DNA from: Flavobacteriaceae bacterium | GTDB taxonomy: Bacteria > Bacteroidota > Bacteroidia > Flavobacteriales > Flavobacteriaceae | Direction: 5' to 3' | NCBI GenBank assembly: GCA_947488595.1 | Contig: CANKZI010000021.1 | Coordinates: 1 to 47,691, forward strand | DNA length: 47,691 nt | Shown: positions 27,156 to 35,508 of the stretch, one piece after another | Position numbering within the stretch: position 1 is the stretch's first letter | How the letters are laid out: every line of letters begins with the position of its first letter | Translations under genes and position numbers: made by a program | Notes under the pieces: generated by a model | The model's input: only the letters and a program-made list of their open reading frames with translations | The model's database searches: none | Told to the model about the DNA's origin: nothing

Positions 27156-27235
27156 TGAATTTATTAATTAAAATCATTCGTGTTTGTATAAAATGTTTTA
27201 AATTAGGTGCTTATTATTTTAAAAAAGAAGTTAAT

Positions 27236-30200
27236 ATGAAAAAAATTACTTTATTATTGATTTTATTGGGTTTTTCTACTTTTATGTGGTCACAGTCCGA
27301 TAATGACACTTGCGAAACAGCTATTGATTTGGGTCAATTGACCTCTCCAATTGTTGGTTCAACTTTTGGCGCAACCGATGATTCAAGTCCATCTTGTGGC
27401 GCTAACACTTCTCCCGATATCTATTATTCAATTGTAGTTCCAAGTGGTTCAACATTAACAATCAACCAGCCAAACAACCAATACGATTCAAGAAACTATG
27501 TTTTTTATGGCGATTGCGACAATCAAAATCAAATTGCTTGTTTCGATGATCCTGATGCACAAATCACAGTTTGGGAGAATACTACTGGCGAAGACCAAAC
27601 TGTTTATTGGGTACAAGATGGATATGGTAGCAACTCAGGTACATTTACGTTAGCTTGGTCTGTAATTGCTTGTACCAATGCAACAATTAATTATACCGTA
27701 GTGTCTGACTGCGAAAATGGAGAGCAGTTTTTGGTTAATGTTGATATTACAAGTTTGGGTTCTGCCAGTTCACTTTCAGTTAGCGATGACCAAGGCAGCG
27801 AACCACAGATTGTGACTGATGCAGCTACACTTACTTTTGGACCTTATCCAAATACAACGCCTATTATTTTTACAGTTGCTAATAATGACGATGCAGATTG
27901 TACAGTAACAAGTCAAGCCATTACACAATCAACTTGCCCTCCAAATTGCGATAATGCAGTTATAATTGAAAATTGTGGACAAGCCATCGATGCTGTTATC
28001 TTAGCCGGAACAGGTAGTTGGAATCCTTTTAGTTGTAACTTCAATACGCCAGGAAACGAGTTACTGTATTCTTTTACACCAACTATAACGGGTATTTATA
28101 GTCTTCAAGTTACTGCTTCTGGTGGTGGTTACATAGATTATTTTTATAAAGAAGCTTCAGGTAGTTGTGACCAAACAGACTGGCTTTGTATTGACGATAT
28201 TGCGTTTACTACCACTGTTGAAATAGCCGAATTACAAGAGGGTGTTACTTATTTAATATTGCTTGATGGCGAAGGTACTACTGCAAAGACAGCCACTTTC
28301 AATATTGTTTGCGCCCCAACTTGTACTAATGCTACAGCAACATACACTGCAGTTGGCGATTGTACCGAAGGTAACGAACAGTTTTTTGTATCAGTAAATG
28401 TAAGCGATATGGGAACTGCTGTTTCTTTGACAGTAACAGATGATCAAGGCAGTGAACCACAAGTTATTTCAGAGGTGTCCATACTTACTTTTGGACCTTA
28501 TCCAAATACTACACCAGTTATTTTTACAGTTTCAAATGATGATGATGACAGTTGTATATTAACCAGTACAGCAATCACTCAATCAACTTGTCCTCCAAAT
28601 TGTGATAATGCAGTTGTAATTGAAAATTGTGGACAAGCCATCGATGCTGTTATTTTGGCTGGAACAGGTAGTTGGAATCCTCTTAGTTGTAATTTTAATA
28701 CGCCAGGAAACGAATTATTGTACTCTTTTACGCCAACCATAACAGGTTTCTATAGTCTTCAAGTTACTGCTTCTGGTAATGGTTACATAGACTATTTTTA
28801 TAAAGAAGCTACAGGTAGTTGTGACGAAACTGGGTGGATTTGTATTGATGACCTTAATTTTGCTACTACAGTGCCAATTGCCGAATTACAAGAGGGCGTT
28901 ACTTATTTAATATTGCTTGATGGCGAAGGGACTGGCGCAAAAACAGCCACTTTCAATATTGTTTGTGCACCAACTTGTACCAATGCGACAGCTTCATACA
29001 CTGCAGTCGGCGATTGTACCGAAGGTAACGAACAGTTTTTTGTAACAGTAAATGTTAGCGATATGGGAACTGCTGTTTCTTTGACAGTAACAGATGATCA
29101 AGGCAGCGAACCACAAGTTATTGCAGAGGTGGCCACACTTACTTTTGGACCTTATCCAAATACTACACCCGTTATTTTTACAGTTTCAAATGATGATGAT
29201 GCCAGTTGTATATTAACTAGCACCGCAATCACCCAATCAACTTGTCCTCCAAATTGTGATAATGCAGTTGTAATTGAAAATTGTGGACAAGCCATCGATG
29301 CTGTTATTTTGGCTGGAAACGGTAGTTGGAATCCTTTTAGCTGTAATTTTAATACGCCAGGAAACGAATTATTATACTCTTTTACACCAACCATAACAGG
29401 GCTTTATAGTCTTCAAGTTACTGCTTCGGGTGGTGGCTATATAGACTATTTTTATAAAGAAGCTTCAGGTAGTTGCGACCAAACAGATTGGCTTTGTATA
29501 GGAGATTTTGCTTTTGCCACCACTGTTGAAATTGCCGAATTACAAGAAGGTGTTACTTATTTAATTTTGCTTGATGGCGAAGGAACTACTGCAAAGACTG
29601 CCACTTTTAATATCGTTTGCGCGCCAACTTGCACCAATGCTGCAGCTTTTTATACCACCATCTCTGATTGCACAAATGGTAACGAACAATATTTTATCGA
29701 AGTAAATATTATCGATATGGGAAGTGCTGTTTCTTTAACAATTACAGATGATCAAGGCAGCGAACCACAAGTGCTTTCAGATCTGGCAATGCTTACTTTT
29801 GGACCTTATCCAAACGCAACACCTGTAATTATAACCGTTGCAGACAATGATGATGCGACATGTGTTTTAACAAGTCCTATTCAAAATTTATCTAGCTGTC
29901 CGCCTGCAAACGACACTTGTGAATTTGCAACTCCAATGGTTATTACGGGTGATTTTGACTCAAGTGCTATTGTTTTCGATAATACCGGAGCAACAGTCAG
30001 CCCATCTAATCCTTTGCCAAGTTGTGGTGCTACTAATATCAATACAACAGGTAAGGATGTTTGGTACCAATCAACGGCGCCAGAAAGTGGCAATGTAACG
30101 GTCGAAACTCGAGGCAATGGTGGTTTAACAGATACCGTGATTACAGTTTATGCAGGAGATTGTGGTAATTTAATAGAAGCTGGATGCGATGATGATACAG

Positions 30201-30577
30201 GTATTGGCAACTATTCTTTAAAAGTATTTACAGGTCTTACTCCAGGTCAGCCGTTGTTTATTAGAGTTTGGGGTTGGAATGGATCAGAAGGCAGTGCACT
30301 TTTGGGCTGCTATGATGCCGCATTATTAAATACTGATTCTTTGGATTTAGCAAATTTTAAGTATTATCCAAATCCAATAAAAGACGTTTTAAATTTGTCT
30401 TATTCACAAAATATCGAGAATATTGCTGTTTTTAATTTATTAGGGCAACAAGTAATTACGAAAACAGTAAATGCTACCCAAAGTAAAATTGATATGTCTC
30501 ATTTGGCATCAGGAACTTATGTCTTAAAAGTAACTATTGATGGTTTATTGAAAACGATTAAAGTAGTGAAAGAGTAG
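27236..30577 (+). CDS. Secreted T9SS cargo protein with three tandem 218-residue units
   Basis: The start ATG at 27236 opens a clear signal peptide (MKKITLLLILLGFSTFMWSQ). An earlier in-frame start at 27155 would overlap the preceding terminator and add 27 implausible residues. The product has 1113 residues. Order: PPC-like N-domain (about 22-140); a partial unit (about 144-233); three tandem units of 218 residues (234-451, 452-669, 670-887), each starting CPPNCDNAV; a PPC-like domain (about 888-1030); a T9SS type A sorting domain (about 1040-1113, YYPNPIKDVLNLSYSQN). From the units onward it parallels the upstream protein. It is probably a surface adhesin or binding protein; no enzyme motif was seen. 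Paired cysteines in each unit suggest disulphides. Confidence 0.93.
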   Translation: MKKITLLLILLGFSTFMWSQSDNDTCETAIDLGQLTSPIVGSTFGATDDSSPSCGANTSPDIYYSIVVPSGSTLTINQPNNQYDSRNYVFYGDCDNQNQIACFDDPDAQITVWENTTGEDQTVYWVQDGYGSNSGTFTLAWSVIACTNATINYTVVSDCENGEQFLVNVDITSLGSASSLSVSDDQGSEPQIVTDAATLTFGPYPNTTPIIFTVANNDDADCTVTSQAITQSTCPPNCDNAVIIENCGQAIDAVILAGTGSWNPFSCNFNTPGNELLYSFTPTITGIYSLQVTASGGGYIDYFYKEASGSCDQTDWLCIDDIAFTTTVEIAELQEGVTYLILLDGEGTTAKTATFNIVCAPTCTNATATYTAVGDCTEGNEQFFVSVNVSDMGTAVSLTVTDDQGSEPQVISEVSILTFGPYPNTTPVIFTVSNDDDDSCILTSTAITQSTCPPNCDNAVVIENCGQAIDAVILAGTGSWNPLSCNFNTPGNELLYSFTPTITGFYSLQVTASGNGYIDYFYKEATGSCDETGWICIDDLNFATTVPIAELQEGVTYLILLDGEGTGAKTATFNIVCAPTCTNATASYTAVGDCTEGNEQFFVTVNVSDMGTAVSLTVTDDQGSEPQVIAEVATLTFGPYPNTTPVIFTVSNDDDASCILTSTAITQSTCPPNCDNAVVIENCGQAIDAVILAGNGSWNPFSCNFNTPGNELLYSFTPTITGLYSLQVTASGGGYIDYFYKEASGSCDQTDWLCIGDFAFATTVEIAELQEGVTYLILLDGEGTTAKTATFNIVCAPTCTNAAAFYTTISDCTNGNEQYFIEVNIIDMGSAVSLTITDDQGSEPQVLSDLAMLTFGPYPNATPVIITVADNDDATCVLTSPIQNLSSCPPANDTCEFATPMVITGDFDSSAIVFDNTGATVSPSNPLPSCGATNINTTGKDVWYQSTAPESGNVTVETRGNGGLTDTVITVYAGDCGNLIEAGCDDDTGIGNYSLKVFTGLTPGQPLFIRVWGWNGSEGSALLGCYDAALLNTDSLDLANFKYYPNPIKDVLNLSYSQNIENIAVFNLLGQQVITKTVNATQSKIDMSHLASGTYVLKVTIDGLLKTIKVVKE
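27935..29896 (+). repeat. Three tandem 654-bp coding repeats
   Basis: Units begin at 27935, 28589 and 29243, with an exact 654-base period (218 codons), and end where the C-terminal domain begins at 29897. They are highly similar at the nucleotide level, which favours recombination. A single 651-base relative lies in the upstream gene (25763-26413). Confidence 0.9.
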
Positions 30578-30599
30578 TTTAAAACCCATTTTTATATAG

Positions 30600-30630
30600 A
30601 AAAGCCACCTTTCGAGGTGGTTTTTGTTTT
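30600..30630 (+). terminator. Rho-independent terminator after second T9SS cargo gene
   Basis: Stem AAAGCCACCT (30601-30610) with AGGTGGTTTT (30615-30624), a 4-base loop, then T-rich sequence. Confidence 0.85.
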
Positions 30631-30640
30631 TTATAAAGAT

Positions 30641-30648
30641 TATCTTTG
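30641..30648 (+). promoter_or_regulatory. Possible -7 box for GT2 gene
   Basis: TATCTTTG fits TAnnTTTG. Transcription would begin only about 10 bases before the ATG at 30664. The -33 region is weak because it overlaps the preceding terminator. Confidence 0.45.
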
Positions 30649-30663
30649 TTCAAAATAAATAGT

Positions 30664-31659
30664 ATGAATTTTTCTATAATTGTTCCGGTTTTTAATCGCC
30701 CCGACGAAGTGAAAGAACTCTTGGAAAGTTTATCATTGTCTGAATCTAACTCCGATTTTGAAGTGGTTATCATAGAAGACGGTTCAAATATAACCTGCGA
30801 ATCGATTGTTTCGATGTATAAAAATAAATTAAAAATTTCCTATTTTTTTAAAACTAATTCAGGACCTGGTGCTTCACGAAATTTTGGGATGCAAAAAGCC
30901 AAAGGTGATTATTTTATCATTTTTGATTCTGATTGCATCATACCAAAACAATACCTGAACGAAGTCGAAATCGCATTAGAATCAAACTATGTTGACTGTT
31001 TTGGTGGGCCAGATACTGCTTTAGCTACTTTTTCTGATGTTCAAAAAGCCATCAATTTTGCGATGACTTCATTTTTAACAACAGGAGGCATTAGAGGTGG
31101 TTCAGAAAAAATCAATAAGTTCCAACCCCGAAGCTTTAATATGGGATTGTCTAAAAAAGCTTTTGAAATTTCTGGAGGTTTTGGCAATATTCATCCAGGC
31201 GAAGATCCCGATTTATCAATTAGATTATGGAATTTAGGTTTCGAAACACGACTTTTTCCATCGGCTTTTGTCATTCACAAACGCAGAATAGATTGGTCGA
31301 AATTTTATAAACAAGTCAATAAATTTGGTAAGGCAAGACCCATTTTAAACCAGTGGTACCCAAAACACAGTAAAATAACGTTTTTTTTTCCAACCCTTTT
31401 TCTTTTTGGTTTTTTATTGGCTTCCCTTTTTCTCTTGTTTGGTAATCTGCTTTTCCTCAGTTTGTATGGCTGTTATTTTTTGTTGGTTTTATTCATTTCG
31501 ACTTATTCCAATAAAAGTATTAGCGTTGGATTATTATCGATTATTGCAATAATAATTCAGTTTTATGGTTATGGCATTGGTTTTTTGAAATCATTTGTTT
31601 TGGTACAAATTTTAAAACGAAATCCAGAAAAAACTTTTCCTGAATTATTTTTTAAATAA
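30664..31659 (+). CDS. Membrane-associated family 2 glycosyltransferase
   Basis: Protein of 331 residues from the ATG at 30664; a TTG at 30646 overlaps the probable promoter. It has a GT-A fold with an N-terminal nucleotide-binding strand (NFSIIVPVFNRPDEV), VIIEDGS, the SGPGASRNFGMQKAKGDY segment, a DxD-type motif (FDSDC) and a GEDPDLSIRLW acceptor-site motif. Hydrophobic segments near 238-310 suggest two or three membrane helices, so it likely works at the inner face of the cytoplasmic membrane on lipid-linked or surface glycans. Donor and acceptor are unknown. coaE follows after one base, implying co-transcription. Confidence 0.88.
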   Translation: MNFSIIVPVFNRPDEVKELLESLSLSESNSDFEVVIIEDGSNITCESIVSMYKNKLKISYFFKTNSGPGASRNFGMQKAKGDYFIIFDSDCIIPKQYLNEVEIALESNYVDCFGGPDTALATFSDVQKAINFAMTSFLTTGGIRGGSEKINKFQPRSFNMGLSKKAFEISGGFGNIHPGEDPDLSIRLWNLGFETRLFPSAFVIHKRRIDWSKFYKQVNKFGKARPILNQWYPKHSKITFFFPTLFLFGFLLASLFLLFGNLLFLSLYGCYFLLVLFISTYSNKSISVGLLSIIAIIIQFYGYGIGFLKSFVLVQILKRNPEKTFPELFFK

Positions 31660-31660
31660 A

Positions 31661-32248
31661 ATGAAAACACCAAAAATAATAGGACTCACAGGCGGAATAG
31701 GTAGCGGAAAATCAACTGTGGCCCAACAATTTGAGCTTCTCGGTGTCCCAATTTATACCGCAGACAACGAAGCAAAAAAAGTGATGAATTATCCAGAATC
31801 ACTTACTGCAATTAAGAATAGTTTTGGAACAACAATATTTGATGGCACAATTTTAAACCGACAAAAATTAGCCAATATCGTGTTTCAAGACCCAAAAAAA
31901 CTCCAACAACTCAATAAAATTATTCACCCATTAGTTGAAAAAGATTTTCAATTATGGATCAAAAACAATAGTCTTTCGCCATTTGTTATAAAAGAAGCCG
32001 CAATTCTTTTTGAAAGCGGAAGCGACAAAGACTGCGATAAAATTATTACCGTTACCGCGCCATTGTCTACTCGAATTCAAAGGGTTATGCAAAGGGATAA
32101 AACCGATTATGAGTCCGTTCTGAAGCGCATCAATAACCAATGGTCGGATGAAATGCGTACCGTAAAAAGTGATTTCGTTATTCACAACATAGACCTAGAA
32201 AACACAATCAATCAAACCATTACCATTTTCAAAGAGTTAACGAATTGA
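31661..32248 (+). CDS. coaE: Dephospho-CoA kinase
   Basis: Protein of 195 residues. It carries the P-loop GGIGSGKST (about 11-19), the LGVPIYTADNEAKKVM substrate region, and the lid with TRIQRVMQRD. It phosphorylates dephospho-CoA in the last step of CoA synthesis. Length and motifs are typical. It is tightly linked to the GT2 gene and followed, after 74 bases, by the histidine kinase with its own promoter. Confidence 0.96.
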   Translation: MKTPKIIGLTGGIGSGKSTVAQQFELLGVPIYTADNEAKKVMNYPESLTAIKNSFGTTIFDGTILNRQKLANIVFQDPKKLQQLNKIIHPLVEKDFQLWIKNNSLSPFVIKEAAILFESGSDKDCDKIITVTAPLSTRIQRVMQRDKTDYESVLKRINNQWSDEMRTVKSDFVIHNIDLENTINQTITIFKELTN

Positions 32249-32288
32249 TAAATGTCACACCAGATGTTAATTTTTGGTTAATGTATTA

Positions 32289-32317
32289 TTTGAACAAATG
32301 TTAAAATGTTAAATTTG
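32289..32317 (+). promoter_or_regulatory. Promoter of histidine kinase, implying leaderless mRNA
   Basis: TTTG (32289-32292), 17-base spacer, TAAATTTG (32310-32317). The kinase ATG is at 32323, only 5 bases after the -7 box, so transcription should start at or next to the start codon. Confidence 0.7.
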
Positions 32318-32322
32318 CTACG

Positions 32323-33906
32323 ATGAATAAGACTTTGTTTAGATTACTTGTTTTCTTAATGAGCCTGTCACTAATAGGAATAATTTTAGTGCAACTGTAC
32401 TTAATTAACACTTCATTAAAAAACAACGAAGAACAATTCAAGTACCATGTAAAACAAGTTATTGGTAATGTTTCTGAAAATTTAAAACAGCAAGAAACCT
32501 ATAGTTTTTTAAATGAATATAAAAAATTAAAAGACAGTATAGGCAAAGATCCAAAACAAAGTGAATTGCTCGATTTTATATTGGTTCAAAAAAACCGAGT
32601 TACCAATGAAACTGTAATTTATTCAAACAGTATTATTGCCGACGATTATAATATTAACCTTTCGTTCTTTGATAAGAAAAAAGATTCTGTAAAAATTAAA
32701 AGTTTTGTTTCTAAAAGTAAAACTGAAATATATTCAGGAGATCCTATTGATAAATCGACCATTCAACACAATGTCGCTCCCGATCTAACCATCGAGAAAT
32801 CAGGAAATATCGAACTATTAGACAAAGCCCAGTTCGAAATGTTTTTTAAAGATATTGCCGAAACAAAACCTTTAAAAGACCGAATTTCTAAAGAGAAATT
32901 AAAAGAATTGCTGCAGCATGAACTTATTCAAGCCGATGTAATTACACCTTTTGAATTCGGAATTTACAGCAATGGTCTAGCAACTAAAGTAAAATCAGAT
33001 AAGTTCAAGTTCAATAAAAACGCAACCTTTTCTATTCCAGTTTTTACCGATAACGACGGCAATAGCAAGTACCAGTTGTTGGTTAGTTTTCCAGAAAAGA
33101 AAAAGTTTTTGTTTTCGGAATTGATGAACATTACAATTTTGTCTATCATTTTTACGTTGGTAATCATTATCGCTTACAGCAGTGCCTTGAACCAATTGAT
33201 CAAACAACGTCAGATTTCTGAAATCAAAACCGATTTCATTAACAACATGACACACGAGTTTAAAACACCAATTGCTACCATAAATTTGGCATTGGATGCC
33301 ATAAAAAACCCGAAGGTAATCGAAGATAAAGAAAAAACACAACGCTATCTTCAGATGATTCGAGACGAAAACAAACGCATGCACGCACAGGTTGAAAACG
33401 TTTTGAGAATATCAAAATTAGAAAAAAGAGAACTCGAAATCAATAAAGAATCAGCAGACATTCACGAAATAATCGAAGATGCAACAGAACATGTCAATTT
33501 GATTATCGAAGACCGACAAGGTATTATTAACACGCATTTCAATGCCGCGAGAAATACAGTGCTTTTAAACGATGTTCATTTTACTAATGTGATTGTCAAT
33601 ATTTTAGATAATGCGATTAAATATTCGCCCGAAAGTCCAGTAATTGATATTGATACCGAAAATGTCAAAGATTTTGTGATTATTAAGATAAAAGACAAAG
33701 GCGCAGGAATGAGCAAAGTGGCACAAAAACGAATTTTCGAAAAGTTCTATCGTGAACACACCGGAGATTTACACAATGTAAAAGGCCACGGTTTGGGATT
33801 GGCTTACGTAAAAAGAATTATTGAAGACCATAACGGTCAAATTACAGTAGAAAGCGAAAAAGGGAAGGGAAGTACCTTCATTATAAAATTACCATTAATA
33901 AATTAA
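32323..33906 (+). CDS. Membrane sensor histidine kinase
   Basis: Protein of 527 residues. Membrane helix about 7-27, an extracytoplasmic sensor region of about 240 residues, and a second helix about 268-290. The HisKA domain has phosphoacceptor H311 (NNMTHEFKTPIATI). The HATPase domain has N box NILDNAIKYSPE, G1 KDKGAGMS and G2 GHGLGLAYVKRI. It is followed after 3 bases by its OmpR-type response regulator. The pair and its place after coaE recall RprX/RprY-like systems of Bacteroidota; I propose that only as resemblance. The signal is unknown. The sensor region is rich in Lys/Asp and has no recognised ligand fold. Confidence 0.93.
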   Translation: MNKTLFRLLVFLMSLSLIGIILVQLYLINTSLKNNEEQFKYHVKQVIGNVSENLKQQETYSFLNEYKKLKDSIGKDPKQSELLDFILVQKNRVTNETVIYSNSIIADDYNINLSFFDKKKDSVKIKSFVSKSKTEIYSGDPIDKSTIQHNVAPDLTIEKSGNIELLDKAQFEMFFKDIAETKPLKDRISKEKLKELLQHELIQADVITPFEFGIYSNGLATKVKSDKFKFNKNATFSIPVFTDNDGNSKYQLLVSFPEKKKFLFSELMNITILSIIFTLVIIIAYSSALNQLIKQRQISEIKTDFINNMTHEFKTPIATINLALDAIKNPKVIEDKEKTQRYLQMIRDENKRMHAQVENVLRISKLEKRELEINKESADIHEIIEDATEHVNLIIEDRQGIINTHFNAARNTVLLNDVHFTNVIVNILDNAIKYSPESPVIDIDTENVKDFVIIKIKDKGAGMSKVAQKRIFEKFYREHTGDLHNVKGHGLGLAYVKRIIEDHNGQITVESEKGKGSTFIIKLPLIN

Positions 33907-33909
33907 GCT

Positions 33910-34629
33910 ATGGAAACAGAAAACAAAAAAATCCTACTAGTCGAAGACGATCCAAACTTTGGATCAATCCTCAAAGATTACCTTATTTTAAACGATTTTG
34001 AAGTCACTTTGGCTAAAAACGGAATGGAAGGTTTCGAAAAATTCAAAAAAGACACCTTCGATTTGTGTATTCTAGACGTCATGATGCCATACAAAGACGG
34101 TTATACTTTGGCAAAAGAAATCAGAGAGAAAAACAAAGACGTGCCGTTAATTTTTTTAACAGCAAAATCCATGAAAGAAGATGTGTTAAAAGGATACAAA
34201 GTAGGGGCCGATGATTACCTCAATAAACCTTTTGATTCCGAAGTATTGTTGATGAAAATCAAAGCCATAATTCAAAGAAAAGCATCAGATAGCAAAAACG
34301 ATGCTACCAAATTTGAATTCCAAATTGGTGGTTTTTTCCTCAATTCAAAATTGCGTTTTTTGACTTTCAAAAACGAAGAACCAATCAAATTATCGCCAAA
34401 AGAAAACGAATTACTAAAAATGCTTGCTGTTTTTGAAAACGATTTGATGCCTAGAGAATTGGCTTTAACAAAAATTTGGAGAGACGACAACTATTTCACT
34501 TCACGAAGTATGGACGTTTACATCGCCAAATTACGAAAATACCTCAAACCAGATGAAGATGTAGAAATCCTCAATATTCACGGCGAAGGTTTCAGATTGG
34601 TCGTAAAAAACAAAGTAATTACTGAATAA
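33910..34629 (+). CDS. OmpR-family response regulator
   Basis: Protein of 239 residues. The receiver domain has D13-D14, phosphoacceptor D56 (LCILDVMMP), T84 and K106 (YLNKPFDSE). The C-terminal winged-helix domain (about 130-235) includes LSPKENELLKMLAVFEND and SRSMDVYIAKLRKYL. It is the cognate partner of the upstream kinase by position. Its sequence resembles RprY-type regulators of Bacteroidota. A terminator follows directly. Confidence 0.94.
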   Translation: METENKKILLVEDDPNFGSILKDYLILNDFEVTLAKNGMEGFEKFKKDTFDLCILDVMMPYKDGYTLAKEIREKNKDVPLIFLTAKSMKEDVLKGYKVGADDYLNKPFDSEVLLMKIKAIIQRKASDSKNDATKFEFQIGGFFLNSKLRFLTFKNEEPIKLSPKENELLKMLAVFENDLMPRELALTKIWRDDNYFTSRSMDVYIAKLRKYLKPDEDVEILNIHGEGFRLVVKNKVITE

Positions 34630-34635
34630 ATTATC

Positions 34636-34668
34636 AAAGGCTTCGAAATCTCGGAGCCTTTTTTTTTT
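34636..34668 (+). terminator. Terminator of the two-component operon
   Basis: Hairpin built on AAGGCT (about 34637-34642) and AGCCTT (34655-34660), with partial pairing inside the loop, followed by a run of T to 34668. Confidence 0.75.
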
Positions 34669-34753
34669 GAAGCATTTTCCGGCTATCCGTTCCAATCTTT
34701 TTTTAGCAGTTTTGCACTGCCAGAAAAAAGGATTTCCACTGCTATCCGGGCTA
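34669..34753. repeat. Dispersed repeat copy B (after two-component operon)
   Basis: It shares ends with copy A (3092-3169): GAAGC, then GGCTATCCGTTCCAATCTTT on the left, and AAAGGATTTCCACTGC followed by TATCCGGGCTA on the right. The centre differs and forms a small hairpin (GCAGT, loop, ACTGC). The stop codon of the minus-strand thioesterase (34751-34753) lies inside its right end. Confidence 0.7.
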
Positions 34754-35503
34754 AACGATAAACTTCCAATGTGCTGATTCCCAATCCAATTGCAAAGCAA
34801 AACACGCAATATCTTCTTTCACAATCGAAAAAACCAAAGCGTTGTTAACAATACTTACATCATCTGCTAAAGCCAATTCTCTCATAAAATTCATATCAAA
34901 ACCGCGTAATTTTCCACTTAATACCAATTCAGGAGCAATTAAATCCAGACACCATTCTAGATATTTTACGTTATTTACGTGGTTTACAATATCCAAATCC
35001 GATAACAGTACTGCACGTTGTTTTACTGAGGTACTTTCGCCCGAAAATGCAATTCTTTTTACCCGCTGCAGCGTCGGATGATTTTCGGGGTACAACTCAA
35101 AATGATCATAAGGCAAAGCCAAAGCTTCTGGACGGCGCGTTTTGGTATTAAATACGGCCCAAAATGTTTCGCAACCAATGATTTTTTTGTTACCAATATA
35201 CATTTCCAATGCGCGAACCGAACGTGAATTTTCTAACGAAACAATCCAAGTTTTTACAGTAACAATATCGCGCCATTGCGGCAGTTCATTTATTTCTACA
35301 CGCATCCTACTCAAAACCCAGGCTTGATTAAATTGTTGCATTTCGGTAAAACTAATGCCACCCATTGCCGCATGGTCGCCAGCAGTTAATTGCAAAATAT
35401 TGCACAAATCTGTGTATTTTAGATAACCGTTGGGTGTACATTGCGTAAAGTCAATTTCCCATTCTTTGCTGAAAACAGAAGTAAAATTGGATGCGATTGG
35501 CAT
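34751..35503 (-). CDS. Acyl-ACP thioesterase family protein
   Basis: Protein of 250 residues with two hotdog-fold halves: DLCNILQLTAGDHAAMGGI and WVLSRMRVEINELPQWRD in the first, and SDLDIVNHVNNVKYLEWCLD, with the conserved Asn/His pattern, in the second. It should release fatty acids from acyl carrier protein or hydrolyse acyl-CoA in the cytoplasm. Chain-length preference cannot be read. It is last in a probable minus-strand operon after miaA (5-base gap). Its stop codon is provided by the adjacent dispersed repeat, so the exact C-terminus may be recent. Confidence 0.85.
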   Translation of the reverse strand: MPIASNFTSVFSKEWEIDFTQCTPNGYLKYTDLCNILQLTAGDHAAMGGISFTEMQQFNQAWVLSRMRVEINELPQWRDIVTVKTWIVSLENSRSVRALEMYIGNKKIIGCETFWAVFNTKTRRPEALALPYDHFELYPENHPTLQRVKRIAFSGESTSVKQRAVLLSDLDIVNHVNNVKYLEWCLDLIAPELVLSGKLRGFDMNFMRELALADDVSIVNNALVFSIVKEDIACFALQLDWESAHWKFIV

Positions 35504-35508
35504 TTAAT

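Noticed and set aside
27155..27235. N-terminal extension of the second T9SS cargo protein
   Set aside because: It would start inside the preceding terminator and place 27 residues before a clear signal peptide.
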